A DNA stretch of 64,000 nt from Plantago ovata (taxonomy: Eukaryota; Streptophyta; Magnoliopsida; Lamiales; Plantaginaceae). Within the stretch, counting starts at the first letter, position 1. Each line of letters opens with the position of its first letter. The position numbers and the translations under genes were made by a program. The stretch lies in assembly GCA_028274465.1 (NCBI GenBank), contig CM051458.1, positions 79,442,085 through 79,506,084 of the forward strand, written 5' to 3'. Shown here piece by piece: positions 21,479-34,358 of the stretch. Under the pieces are notes generated by a model, which did not search any database, was not told the DNA's origin, and worked only from the letters and a program-made list of their open reading frames with translations.

Positions 21479-24400
21479 ATGTCTGAGGTTAACCCTAAGA
21501 TCGTAGATCTTACAGATCTTCCATCGTCCTCCGAATCGTCATCAACGAGCAGCAGCTCTTCTTCTTCTTCGGATTCGGGCTCCTCTTCCTAATCTTCTTT
21601 CGATATAGGGGGCGGAAGTCATGCTCCTTCCACCACTCGGGTAGAGAGGAATGAAGCTGGTCCGAGCTCCTCTGTGCCACGCTCTCAAGCTCCAATTGGT
21701 CGAGCTCAATTGGCTGGAACATCCTCTGGCCGTCAACTTTCCGTCTATGAACCTCCACGTCGAAAGGTAGAACTTTCCTCACCTATCCGGCTCCTGTGTA
21801 GATACGGAGGTTACAAATATAGGTGTCCCTCCGATCCTATCATAGAAGCTGACCTCGATCCTATATATGCGCATCCACAGCTAACTTTTAGGGAGTCGGA
21901 TGTTGCTGACCCGCCAAGGGTTCACGAAGTTGCACCCCTTAGGGAGATTCGTGCTATTGCTGCTCCTGAGGAAGCCGGAGATGATGCAGCTCAAGATAGT
22001 CCTTCTGAGGATGATGAAGAAGAGGCTAACAATGGCGGGGACGGAGATGATGGAACTGAAGATGGCGGAGATGAACAGCCCTTGGAGGGTGAAGTACGGC
22101 AGTTCCGCGGTGCCCTATTTCCTGTACCGGGTCATCTCGAGCCCGCTCTTCGTAAGCGCTATGAAAGACTACGAGATGATATTCATCTCTTTAGCGTAGC
22201 TCGGGAGACCAATGAGGACGGATGGATACCCACTATCAAGTCCAAGGTGACGGATGATCAACTTCCGCTGCTCCGCAAGAAATTCACCATTCCCGATGAT
22301 ATCGAGCTTATTGCTCCGGGTCCGGATGGTGCTATATATAACTGCCCTGACGGAGCTCTGACTTGCTTCGTCGTTTCTCTCGAGCTCGGATGGAGGATCC
22401 CATTTATTGAAGAATTCGCATCTATCTTCCGTTAGCTGGATATTACTCCGATGCAAGTTATGCCAATCTCTTTGGCTAACTTAATATGCTTCGGAGTACT
22501 CATGAAGATGAAGAATGAGCCAATCACTTTTGCCAATTTCTGTCAAGCTTTCACCGTCTCGCTCTCTGGGACTTGTTACTATTGGCAGTTCAAACCTCGC
22601 CAATACTTTTACTTCATCCTTGAGAGTCCGAACTCCTTGGGTTCCGCTTGGTGGTCAAGGTATTTCTACTTCCGATACAAGCTAAAAGCTCGAGCTCCGG
22701 AAAGTGAGCGTAGGTATTTCAATGTCCGGTATGATTTCAACCGAGAGTCTCCGGCTGACTATCGTCCGGTTCGGGACCATTGGAGTCCGTGGGCTGCTGC
22801 CATGCGGGCGAAAAGTATCGCGAAGAACCCGGAGAAGTACTTCTTCTGCGTCCTTACGATGTAACCCCTTCCGGCTTTCGCTAACCTTATGGACCCCATA
22901 GACTTAGGCCCGTATAAAAATGATACTTTTGGTAAAAAATATTTTCATGTTTTCCGCATGTTTCGAATTTTCTTCATTTGTCCGTATGTCTTACCCTTCT
23001 TATTTTCTTTAATTTTCAGAAAATTGGCTTGACTATCTCATGGCGGAGGCACGAAGACTTCAAGCTGCGATTGAGGCTAAGATGGTCGCGGAGCGACGGA
23101 AAAAGGTTCGTACCGGAACCACCAACCAGCTGACAATCTTCCCTCAGGAGCACCCTAAAGATGGGGTTAAATGGAGGCAAGAAGAGGAGCGTCGTAAGCT
23201 CGCAAAGCTCCCAGCTCAAGAGATGGAGTCGAGCCGAAAAGGCCTCACTCCAGAAAAGGCTAAACGCCGTTCTGACGAGCGAAAGGCCGAAAAGAAGAAT
23301 GAGAAGGATGCTGCTAAGCCGCAGCCTAAGCAGCCCCGGAAGGCTAAGAGCAAGGGTGCTCCGGATGCTGACAACATGGAAATTGACCAGCCCGTTCCGG
23401 GGCCTACTGCTATCGGTGCTTCTGCTCAGGCAACTGCAGCTCCGGCTCCTCCAAAGAAACTAATGGGGGATGCCTTCAAGGCTTCAAAGTCTGGAGCTGG
23501 TACTTCCGCTGCTGCTGCTCCGGTGGTCGATCCGTTGGGAAAAAATAAGCAAGTGGTCGAACCCCCGGTCAAATCCAAGAAAAGAAGGGGTGCTGGTCCG
23601 GCCGTTTACGCTGATGAAGCGGAATTCGATCGCGAGACAGAGATTGTCCGCATCGCTTCCCTTGAATCCGCAGATCGTATCCGTCTCTTAGAGGAGTCCT
23701 TCTCTCGGGTAATATTCCGTTTACTTTTCCGTTCCTTATTTCTCATTTCTCCGTTCCTCGTTTTCTAACCAATTTCTTCTGCAGCTTGGTTTAGCGGTTC
23801 ATGGAATCTCCGTCGCTGCTGAGAACGAGAAGTCCATGTTGGAGGGCAACCTACATGCCTCTGAGCTCGAGAGTATTGCCCTCTCGGAAAAGCTTGCTCT
23901 GACCCGAGTTAGCCTTCAAGAGGCGGAGGCTAAACTGCTGAAGATGGACCTCCTAGAAGGTGAAGTTCTGGAGCTGCGGAAGCAAGTGGTGGAGACCTCG
24001 AACTCCGGGAAGAGTTGGCTAAGCTTCAGGCTGCCTATGATAAGCAGCGGAAAGAAGTTGAGGGGTGCCTAGCTTTGATTCGGGACCAACAAGAGACCCA
24101 TGCATGTTATATGAATATGCTCGAGCACTTCCACGATGCTCTCATGATCGGGTTTGTTGGCTCCCGAAAGGACACAGTGCAAGACTTTCTAAAAAGCACC
24201 TCCTTCCGATACGCAAAAGCCATGGGCTATGACAAGGCCCGGGTGGACGGATACAGTGCATGCATCGGGCAACTTGAAGCGGCGGGTCTCGTTCCGGCGG
24301 ACCTTGATTGGGAGGCTAACAAGCTCGACATTTTTAAAGGGTCGGACGGAGAAGAGGATCCACAAATTCCGACCATCAACAATGATGAACTTGGCCGGGA

Positions 24401-24961
24401 TGAATTTGCAAGTCTCGTAGCCTCGGAGGGTGATGATTTGAAGTTCACAAACCAAGATCCCCGCCTCCCTGGGTTCGTCCCTGACATTCTCCGCTACTGG
24501 TACCTCATGCCCTTTAAAAATACGAGAAGGAGAACCGGGCTTGGTTAAATCTTCCGTACCCAGTAATCGGTCGACCTGCGGACTACAACCTATTTGAAGA
24601 GGTGAAGATCCTTTGCAAAGATTGGGAGGAGACTCGGGAGAGAGAAGAGATACGGAGGCGGGAGGCAGATCCGGAGGCCTGGGCAGTCGGAAACGTAGAA
24701 AGCTCATTTAAGAACAACTTCTACATTCCTCCGTTTCCGACTGTTACCGAGCTGAACACTAATCCGTATGCCCCACTTCCCTGGCTTAGCTGGAAGCTTC
24801 ACTTGGAGGACCTAGCTCGAGCAGCTGCGGAAGCCGAAGCGGCGGAAAATTTAGCCCGGATGACTCAAGAGGGTATGGACCAGGATGCCCAAGCTCAAGA
24901 TCAAGTTGACGAGAACGATGAATCTTCAAAGTTTTCACAGTCCCGGACTCGTGATGATTAG
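21479..24961 (+). pseudogene. Tat antisense ORF (aORF; gypsy-type Transposase_28-like)
   Basis: Opposite in strand to gag-pol, between integrase and the 3' LTR, as known for Tat/Retand aORFs. The ATG at 21479 follows an intron acceptor. A Ser-rich N-terminus precedes a segment resembling the putative gypsy-type domain (Transposase_28): LLRKKFTIPDDIELIAPG, ALTCFVVSLELGWRIPFIEE, then ISLANLICFGVLM and YYWQFKPRQYFYF. Later exons (23040-23708, 23783 on) give a Lys/Ala-rich linker and a coiled-coil-like stretch. Lesions: TAA at 21590, TAG at 22433 (both in frame), a frame change near 24010 and another near 24548. It ends at TAG 24959-24961. The role of this protein is unknown in the family. Confidence 0.5.
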
Positions 24962-25957
24962 GAGCTTCTTTTCAATCCGGGGTATGCCCCGCAGTAATCT
25001 GTAATTTTAAACAAGTTTTTTACATTCGGAACATAACCCTTTTATGGAGGTATGCCTCCTTGCACCTATATTTAAGACAAGTTCACAAGATTCGGAACTT
25101 TCTCATGTTTGCTTTATTATTTATAAATAATAACTCCTCCTTGCGTCTAAATCTTTGAGCCCCGTACAAATTTGACAAATTCCTCCATATCTTTCTAGGT
25201 TCCGATACTCCTCGTACACAACTCCGAGGTTCGTACTGTTAACCCGAAAAGGTTCCTATTCCAACTGAGTAATTAAACCAAGAATCGGAATATTAAACTG
25301 CTTAAGTGAGTTTCACATTTAAACTGCTTGTCAAATCAAGCATAAATTATTTCCAAGTCTCTGGGGTGCGGAAATTTTGCTGCATAAATTTCCAACAACT
25401 TCTTTCGTGTCTTGTCTTATCCGACGCTCTTTTTGACGTAAAATATGCGAAGCTTTCACGGTACTTATTTTAATAAGTTAAGACCTAAAAAATTTTCCCG
25501 GTGAAAATTTTTCGTCTCGATCCGCCTCCTTATCCGACGCTCTTTTTGACGTAAAATATGCGAAGCTTTCACGGTACTTATTTTAATAAGTTAAGACCTA
25601 CAAATTTTCCCGGGAAAATTTTTTCGTCTTGACCGTCTCTAACTTGTTTATTGATTAGCTTCAATAAATCTTTACTCTTTCTCCTCTTCTTCTTTTGACT
25701 TCTTTATTATAACTTTACATTATAATAACATTTCTATCTATTGAACTCGCTATCTTAATGTGGATTGACGTAAATCTAAAATGTTAATGCCGTAATAACT
25801 TTGCACCAAACATAATTGTTCATAAGTAGCTGCTAATGAATTTGACGGAAATCATTACAACTCTTTAAACAAATAAAAAAGGTTCAAAAGGAAAAATAAA
25901 AAGAAATAACAAAGTTCCTAGGTGATCTTCTACTCTCCCATCTCTGTTCTTCTTTTC
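24962..25957. other. Tat non-coding spacer between the antisense gene and integrase
   Basis: No ORF. It contains the 3' flank of the antisense gene (Met-poor, T-rich) and a tandem duplication at 25416-25640. Confidence 0.5.
25416..25640. repeat. 113 bp tandem duplication in the Tat element
   Basis: The block starting CTTATCCGACGCTC at 25416 is repeated at 25529, with differences mainly in the last third. Confidence 0.5.
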
Positions 25958-27708
25958 CTAAGTGTAGAATTTCCTTAGGTTCTTGATGTTCCAGGGTCTC
26001 TTCCATCCTTTGTCTTCTTCGTCTGCTAGCTCGTAGCTGCCATTTGTTCTTGCTTTGGTTATTTTGTACGGCCCTTTCCATTTTGGCTCAAGTTTGCCTG
26101 TTCCATCTTGCTGTGTTACTTTCCTCAGTACCAGGTCTCCCACTTGCAGCTCTCTGTTCTTCACATTCTTGTTGTAGCTCCTTGCCACTCTATTTTGTTA
26201 GTTTATGATCCTCACTAAAGTCGTACTCCTTAGCTCCTCCAATGTGTCTATGTCCATAATTCTTGCCTCATGATTGTCTCCCGGTTCATAACCTTGTATC
26301 CTTAGGGTCTCCAACACTGCTTCAGTCGGGATCACGGCCTCTGATCCATAGACCAAGTGAAATGGTGTTTCTTGGGTTGCTGTTCTTGAAGTAGTCCTGT
26401 ATGCCCATAGAACTCCATCTAGCTCATCTACCCATCTCCTTGACATGCTCTAAGTCTTTTCTCAATGAGTTCCACCAATGTCCTGTTGGTTCTCTCCACT
26501 TGACCATTTGACTGTGGGTAGTACACTGATGTGAACCTTTGCTCTATCTTCATCTTTTTGCACCATTCTTTGAGCTTTTTTCCCGAGAATTGTGTTCCAT
26601 TATCCGAGACTATAACTCTTGGTAGTCCGAACCGACACACTATATTTTTCCAAATGAAGTCCAGCACCTTGTTTCCTGAAATTGTGGATACCGCCTCTGC
26701 CTCGACCCATTTGGAAAAATACTACACTGCTACGATTAGGAACTTCTTCTGCCCCGTTCCTTTTGGTAATGGCCCTACTTTATCAATGCCCCATCTGTCA
26801 AATGGGCAAGTGATTATAGTTGGATTGAGCTCTCTGGCTGGCTTTGTGCTTTGCTTGGCATACTTCTGACACTCTGTACATGCTTTGGCATATCGGATAG
26901 CATCTGCAATGATCTTTGGCCAGTAGTATCCTTGCCTCAAAACTTTCTGAGCTAACGACCTTCCTCCAGAGTGATTTCCACAACTTCCCTCATGCACTTC
27001 TGCCAAAATCTGTTTTGCTTCCAAATTTGTTAAGCATCTCAAGTGAGTGCCTGCAAATGATCTCCGGTACAAGTCATTCCCAATCATTAAGTATCTTAGT
27101 GATCGTGCAACCACCCTTCTCGCATGGTCCTTAATAATTGGGAGCTCTCCCATAGTCAAATATCTCCTGATCTCCTGCATCCAATTGTCATCTTCCTCGA
27201 TATTCAAGATGAGCTGCTCTTCGACCGTGACGGACGGCTTAGTTTGCTCCATCAACATTATCCTCCTTCTGTCTATTGCTCCTGAAGTTGACGCGTACTT
27301 TGCTAGGACGTCTGCTCTATCATTTTCCTTTCGAGGTATCAAGCTCAAGTGAAACTCTTTGAACTCTTCAGCTTCTTCCTTCAATAGGGCCAAGTAGCTC
27401 CTCATGCTCGGGTGCGTTGCTTCAAATTGCCCCCGATATTGATACTCGACTAACTGTGAGTTTGTGTGTGCTTCTAAGTATTCCACTCCCAATGCTCTGG
27501 CTATCTTGATCCCATTTAGAAGTGCCTCATACTCTGCTTCATTGTTTGTCACTTTGAACGGTAGAGATATGGCAAACTCTAACTCTGCTCCTCTTGGTCC
27601 TGCCAAATATACTCCTGCTCCCCCATGCTCGTTAGTGAAGAACCATCAACTTTCATCTCCCAATACTCTTCATCTCTTTTATTCTCTTCCCCTTTTCCAT
27701 CCTCTTGT
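25958..27708 (-). pseudogene. Tat second RNase H and integrase, broken
   Basis: Continues the pol frame directly after the nested element; coding is collinear across 36771-36775 and 27709-27713. First comes an archaeal-type RNase H (MKVDGSS; NNEAEYEALLNGIKIA; HTNSQLV; ENDRADVLAKYAS). The third acidic residue is Asn (TNSQ, not SDSQ), so activity is probably lost. Integrase follows: H2C2 finger (HEGSCGNHSGG; CTECQKYAK), then D (WGIDKVGPLP), D (VSDNGTQF) and E (YYPQSNGQVERTNR). Breaks: a frame change near 27590, TAG at 26722-26724, a frameshift near 26435, and TAA at 26198-26200. It ends in NIKNLRKFYT. Confidence 0.5.
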
Positions 27709-27713
27709 CCTAC

Positions 27714-29007
27714 TGATGAACCGGGATTTGTCGGGTCCCGATTCAAGCAAATATATTTGTTATTTAGCCAAAGGCAATTCACGACTACAACGAAAACCGT
27801 AGTGTAGCAGTAGAATGACCTCGAGTGTCGTTCTTTAAGGACTATAACTAGCTTTATCAAATCTAATTTAGAATATAAAACAACAGACGATATAGCGAAG
27901 GTTTTTCTAACAGATAATGGAGATTGGTGATAGTATGGTCCTTCAAAGCATAACGGGTTAATAATCATGCATAAATTCCTCGATCTTGCATGGAGATCTT
28001 TGATCAATCGATTGTCCTGTTGTAATTATTAAGCACTACGAAGATACAGATACTGACAAGTCAATCACTATTGTCCTATTGTGTTCCGTAATTATTCAAC
28101 ACTACGAAGATATAGATGTGCATAGGTCGACGAGGGTCCAATTGTGCATAATAATTAATCAACATACGAGGATTTAGGCTGAGCCTGATCAACGAAATAA
28201 AGTAATAACACGGAGTATAATGCGCGATATAGCCATTAGCATGATTATCTTCCCTTCGCTAAGAATTCACATACTACCACCAACGATAAGTTTAGCTACT
28301 CATAGTTGTCATGCAATCAACAGAAATCATAGAAGAAAACATGTTGAAAGATATAAAAATAAGTAGAATAAACTGTAAGATAAAATGTTACTGAAGGTTG
28401 TCAGTCTCCGAAGAATCGCGATCTTACAAGCTCCAATCTGCTATGAAAAAGTATCTCCTAAGCTACGAACCCCCAGAACAGGCTCTGGGAAGTTCCTACC
28501 TAAAACTACAGAGAGAGGTGAGAGAATAGGTCTGGAAAAGTATGAATTTCGGAGAAAAACTGAGCAACTATATATAGGCTTCGAAATAGTGTGGGGCGAT
28601 TCGCCCCACACACCGGGCGATTCGCCCGGTGTGGGGCGATTCGCCCCACGTCCCGGGCGGTTCACTCGGGAGTAAATTTCGTGGATTTCCGCGTTTTCGA
28701 CGCGTTTTTGGATTTCTTTCCCTTTTCGGACTCTGTTTCCGACTTCTAGTGGCCTTCTAACCTCCAGATTCGACCCTTAGACTCCAAATCCTATCCGGAA
28801 ACCTTTAGATACTCCAAATAGGCTACTGGAACACCAATTCCTTTTCAACTTCAATATAATTGCCCAAAAATCCTCGTTTTTCAACCAAAACCTGTAAAAT
28901 AAAATCTAAAGGGAAACGTGACACTATTCTAATAAAATGCACTAAAATATAGCTAAATTAATATAGAGGATAGCTAAAATAGGTCGAACCAGTACTGGCT
29001 CTCATCA
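27714..29007 (-). repeat. Element A 3' LTR
   Basis: 1294 bp, near-identical to the 5' LTR through most of its length. The last roughly 30 bp on the + side (U3 start) are unrelated to the partner. It carries additional palindromes at 28591-28649 and a TATA-type box at 28568-28577. Confidence 0.5.
28591..28649. repeat. Consecutive GC palindromes in the element A 3' LTR
   Basis: GTGGGGCGATTCGCCCCAC occurs at 28591-28609 and again at 28631-28649. A CACCGGGCGATTCGCCCGGTG-type palindrome of 21 bp lies between them, starting at 28611. Confidence 0.5.
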
Positions 29008-31962
29008 AACGAAGGAGGGTTCCCTATAAAAGATAACACTCCCCTATTCTACCCATCTCTCAAGTAAAATCTTAAGTTATTCACCACTTCCTGAATGGCA
29101 GGACGAGGGTGGTCTTAGAACAGATGACACTTAAGACGAAAAAGATAAAAAATAGAAAAACACGATTACGAACAATACGAAAAATGGAAAAGACTCAAAC
29201 TTTGCTAAACTGCTATTTGGCTTTACTTTTTGGACCCTTCTTTGCATTTTTGGGGTCTTTTTTTTTTTTTTTCTTTTTCTCTTTTTTTCTGGAATTTTTT
29301 CTCTCTTCTCTTCTTTTTTTTCGATTTTTTTCTTAGCCAGCAGTAGCATAACAAAGAGAAACAAAAATGACTCACACGACTTCCCCAAACCTATTCGAAA
29401 GAATAGGTTAGAGTACAAAGTTCACGAAAAAGGAAAAATAAACTCACGATACGAAGAATGAAAAACAGAAACAAGTCTATGATGGTGTAACCCCCTCCCC
29501 AAACCTATTCGGAAGAATAGGTTATAAACAAAGAATCACACAACCTCACACTACCTCCTTCCTAGGCATTTAGCAATCTCAAAGCATGGTGAAGACTTGT
29601 TGCCTCTTAGGTACATAATTACTCGGGAAAACAACCATAAGACCCTAACATGCATCATCCTATTATAAAGGCCTTCGTGAACCGCAGTAGAGAAAACACC
29701 ACTAAGTGATGTCGAGACTACCTAGCTCAACAAAGTGCAATACATAAATGTGACAAGCCAAGCGAGAAAAACCTCAAACAAGTTCATAGAGATGAAGCAT
29801 ACGATTAATGGCATAGCTAGTTGATCTACCCAATAAAAAAGTTCAAAAAATTCGGCAATAAATTCCATATAAAACATGCAAAAACTATCCTAGGAAAGCA
29901 GTAAACGTGCAAATGCAAATGATAAAGCATGCGAGGTACTATATTCATCCTACCAATGCCAAGCTCCGAACTAACAACATCAGATCACTTAAATCCCATC
30001 CCCCCTCATGAAATTAACGCTAGTCCCTAGCAGTAAGAAAATGAGGAAATAAGATGTGATACTAGATGTTACCCCATGGTTTGGCCTCGGTCGGCTGAGT
30101 ATGCTGCTCTTGATTTATTGGGCCTCTTTTGGGAGCTTCATATATGATCATTGGGACTTGTCGTAGTGGCAGTAGTTCCATCAAAAGATTGGACAGGACC
30201 GACTCAACCATCTGTATCATCATCGTCCCTCTTGTCTTCATTGTCACTACTTTCACGCACATCGTCACTAGTAGAGTTGTAGTGGCAGGTTGAATTCTCC
30301 AGATTAACCGCCGCTGTTATGGAATTCTCCATCATGTAGTCCTCCAATAGGATGTGAACTGTTGAAGGGGAAAGGGCAGTGGTATCAGACCCTCCCCCTC
30401 CAATGGTTCACTCCACGAGAAGGTTTCAGTTAGCTGTTCGGATACTCAGAAGTCTTCTACCTTTTTCTCCAATTTTGTCCACATTCTCTACAGTTGATGC
30501 TCCCAATATCAATGTTATGCTCCTTTTAGAGGCAGGCAAGGGGCACCCCAACAAGGTGCTGGGTACCCATGTCATTACGTTTTGGAACCAAGCTAGCCCT
30601 TTGTAATCTTCGAGCAACTTCGGACTCAAGATCGAATCCGTCGTGGAAAGACTGTCCCGGTGCCTTCCTATTCACTTGAACTCTGTAGTCCTCGTGATGG
30701 AGTGCTGACATAATAGTGGTTTCTGACCCTTCGGTGGTGCATGAATAGGCATAGGAGTCCTTACTCCGTGTGTACTCTAGCTCCTCCTCTCGGATAATCC
30801 ACGACGTTGTTGCCAAACCCCTTGGCTCGAACGCACATCTAGCGAGATCACCTTCCTTGACATGGTTCTTCACAGCAATCATACGGGAATACTCCCTACC
30901 CTTAGTATGGTACCTACAAACAGCGATTAGCACCTCGTACGACTCAAAACAGACTCAAATATATGCTAGTGTAAAAGCGAGACACACAAGTGATAAATTC
31001 ATCAATCGAACTCCCCAAACCGCAATGTCTAGCCTAGCTACTTCATCATGCAACATATCAACGTAACTACTACATGCAATACATCACATCATGCTCCTAC
31101 TAGACAACCAATAACCTTGATAACAAGGTTTCAATTCATACCATAGCAGCGCAAAAAATTCAACAGCATAAATCCTAATTCTCAACTAATAAGCATTCTA
31201 TCGTCAAATCCACCAACATTACACCAATAAACATATCCATATGCTATAAATCAAAGATAAAGACATAATGCATAACAAGATATATCATCTAATAGAAAAA
31301 TACCCAAATCAACAATTTAAGCAAAATTGAGCATGCAATTGATAGTAAATAACATGTCTAATCACATAAACACCATACCCATGCATCAAACAAGCATAAT
31401 TGAAGCTCAAATTAGAAAACCCCCAAATTCAAAAATTAGGGTTCTTAAAGATGATACCTCAGATCTGCAAATCTAACGAATTAGGATGAAATCTGATCGG
31501 TTAGGGTGATAGATCATGTAATAGGCTTCGAAATAAGCTAAAGAACACTCAATTTGGTCAAGAAACGAAGAAGTTATGAAGATTTAGAAGCAAAATCGCA
31601 CTTTTTGGGTTTTTTGGGAGTATGGATGAAGAAGAATGAAGAAAATAATGATTTGGGGTTGAAATCCGCGTTTTTTAAGATCTGGGACTGTGGGGCGGTT
31701 CGCCCCGTGCTCCCCAATGCGGGGAGAGGGTCCCGATGTCAGAAAATGCGGTTTTAATCCCGAAACTAATTTTTTTCAAAAAACCACTCGAAAAATCTCA
31801 CTCAAACAAAAGCATATACGACACACACATGAACAAATTAGCATATGAGAAGCAAATAGTTCAAGAATGAAATGCAAGCAGTAAAGAAGGCGATAAAAAA
31901 TTCCGGGTTGCCTCCCGGATAGCGTCATTGTTTAAAGTCTTTGACTCGACTCCTGTCTGCGC
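29008..31962. other. Interior of element A/B without recognised genes
   Basis: Minus ORFs at 30526-30933 and 30062-30268 show no family motif. A T-rich tract lies at 29258-29335. A GGGGCGGTTCGCCCCGTG word at about 31693 matches the LTR palindromes. No RT or integrase motif was found on either strand. Confidence 0.5.
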
Positions 31963-32925
31963 CTATCTCTTCTTTTTGCGGGAACTAGGCTTCCCCTTCA
32001 TTGATCTCCTTTCCATGCCACGAACCTGTGAATAAGAAATAATATAGGCTGTAAGACCACAATAGTGAGTAATAATATATGGCGGCTCTGGTGGATCAGG
32101 TATGGCTTGCAATACGTGTTGTTTGTCATCCACCTCGATGGTGCAAGTTCTTTGGTAGATGTCCATTACGGAGCGTAGATTGGTCAAGAATGTTTGCCCT
32201 AAGAGTATGACATCCCCCGTCCCAGGTGCAGATGCCGGCATAACTACGAAATTGGTGTTTATTGATGCTTCACCAATCTTGACCAACACATTTTTCACAA
32301 CGCCTTCGGGTCTCATGAATGATCCATCCGCCAGTCGCACAATAGCCCTTTCCTCAGATAGTTTTCCAATGTTACTCTTTTCAAACACATTCAAAGGAAT
32401 TATGTCCTGCTTGAATCCAGTGATTTGCGCCTTAAGTGCGGTAGTCAGAGTGTGTGGGAAGTATTTCTCCATGAAAGCTGAAAAAACCTTTTTCCAAGTG
32501 TCCAGCGAGCCGGCTGGAAGAGAACTCAGCCATGACTTGGCTCTGTCGCCAAGTCCCATTGCAAAAACCTTCATCCTCAACTCATCCGTTGTTATGTCAG
32601 CTCCGGGTCGTGGGAGTTGATTGACGAAATCATCGATATCGTTCAAATACCCCATCACATCTTCCCTTGATAAGCCATAGAACCTCGGAAGTTGTTGGGA
32701 CGCGTGGTTCTTGATTTCCAGATCTCGGGTTGCGGGCGAAAGAACAATCGCTGGTCCTCTCATACGATCTTTGGTGGGTTGTACCCATGCCTTCAGTGGT
32801 CTAGCTTCTGCCATTCCGTCGATTTCCTTGAAAAGGAGTCGCCTTCTTTGGTGGTAGACTCTATCGATCTCAACAATTGAATCAGCAAGCGGTATTCCTG
32901 CAGAACGTGTATGCGACATACACAA
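31963..32925 (-). pseudogene. Element B gag-protease ORF with internal deletion
   Basis: 320 codons, uninterrupted. Residues about 75-175 are gag capsid-like (LPRFYGLSREDVMGYLNDID; DRAKSWLSSLPAGSLDTWKK; YFPHTLTTALKAQITGFKQD). The frame then jumps to the C-terminal half of an aspartic protease (IVRLADGSFMRPEGVVKNVL; DVILLGQTFLTNLRSVMDI). The gag C-terminus, any zinc knuckle and the protease DTG site are missing, as if by an in-frame deletion near residue 178. The ORF may still make a gag-like protein. It would be non-autonomous. Confidence 0.5.
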
Positions 32926-33063
32926 TCTGTGACAGACTAGGTAAAGTAATTAGAAACAAATAGGAAAGCAGAGAGAGAAATTAAAAAGGAAAACTAAAAC
33001 TAAAAGAATTAGGAATCTAAAGCTGTAAATAAAAACAAATTAAACAGAAAAAAGGAGTATAGT

Positions 33064-33080
33064 CCCCGGCAACGGCGCCA
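33064..33080 (-). other. Element B primer-binding site (tRNA-Asp)
   Basis: CCCCGGCAACGGCGCCA is an exact match to the 3' end of plant tRNA-Asp, three bases from LTR B. Confidence 0.5.
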
Positions 33081-33083
33081 ATT

Positions 33084-34358
33084 TGACGAATGTTGTCAGG
33101 GTTCAGTCAAATAAATTTGTAATAGCCAAAGGCAATCCACAACTACAACGAAAACCGTAGTGTAGTAGTAGAATGACTCGAGTGTCGTTCTCTCAGGACT
33201 ATAACTAGCTTTATCTATTTAATCAAGAAAATATAAAACAGCAGATAAAAAACGATAGGGGGTTTTCAAGCAGATAATGGAGGTTGGTGATAGTATGATC
33301 CTTCTTAACATAATGGGTCGATAATCATGCATAAATTCCTCGGTCTTGCATAGAGATCTTTGAATGAATCTTGGGTCCTGTTGTAAGTATTATGCACTAC
33401 GAAGATAATATGGGTCTGACCTGTCAACAACTAACGTCCTATTGTGTTCCGTAATCATTCAACACTACGAAGATAATTTAGTTTGATTGGCCGACAAGTG
33501 TCCTAGTGTGCATAATGATCAATACTAACATACGAGAATTTTGGTGTTCAACTCATCAACGAAATAAAGCAATGACACGGAGTATAATGCGCGATATAGC
33601 CATTAGCATGATTATCTTCCCTCGCTAAGAATTCACATACTACCACCAACGATAAATTTAGCTACTCATAATGTGCATGCAATCAATAGCAATCATAGAA
33701 GAAAACATATTGAAAGAATATATAAAATAAGTAGATAAAAGTTGTAAGATACAAAGTTACCGAAGGTTGTCAATCTCCGGATGATTGTGATCCTACGCGC
33801 TCCAATCTGCTATGAAAAAGTATCCCCTAAGCTATGGAACTCCCAGGACAGGCCCCGAAAAGTTCCTACCTAAAACTATAGAGAGAGAGGTGAGAAAATA
33901 GGCTTGGAAAGATATGATTTTCGAAGAGAAAACTCGCAACTATATATAGGCCCGGAATTTGCCCGCGGCGGTTCGCCCGAGGCACGGGGCGGTTCGCCCC
34001 ACAGTGTAAACGCGAAATTTTCGCGTTTTCGACGCGGTTTTGGATTTCTTCACCTTTAATTTCGGACTCGGTTTATGACTTCTAGTAGCCTTCTAACCTC
34101 CAGATTCGGCCCCTAGACTCCAAATCCTATCCGGAAACCTTCAGATACTCCAAATATGCTTCTGGAACACCAATTCCTTGTAGACTTCAATAAATGCCCG
34201 TAATTCTCCGAATTTCAACCAAAACCTGTAAAATAAAATCTAAAGGGAAACGTGACACTATTCTAATAAAACGTACTAAAATATAGCTAAATTAACATAG
34301 AGGATAGCTAAAATAGGTGAAAAAGACTCGAATGAAAGTGTAAAATACACATTCATCA
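33084..34358 (-). repeat. LTR B, related but diverged from element A LTRs
   Basis: 1275 bp, TGACGAA...TTCATCA, with a TATA-type box at 33940-33949 and a GC-rich palindrome at about 33960-34003. It abuts the gag-like ORF of element A with no purine tract, so it looks like the 5' LTR of a second element inserted in A. Confidence 0.5.

Noticed and set aside
27579..28007. Repeated 142-154-codon minus ORFs at 27579-28007 and 35329-35793
   Set aside because: They are LTR sequence of element A, present twice for that reason.
30526..30933. 135-codon minus ORF inside element A/B
   Set aside because: No recognisable domain; not called env-like or a gene without further evidence.
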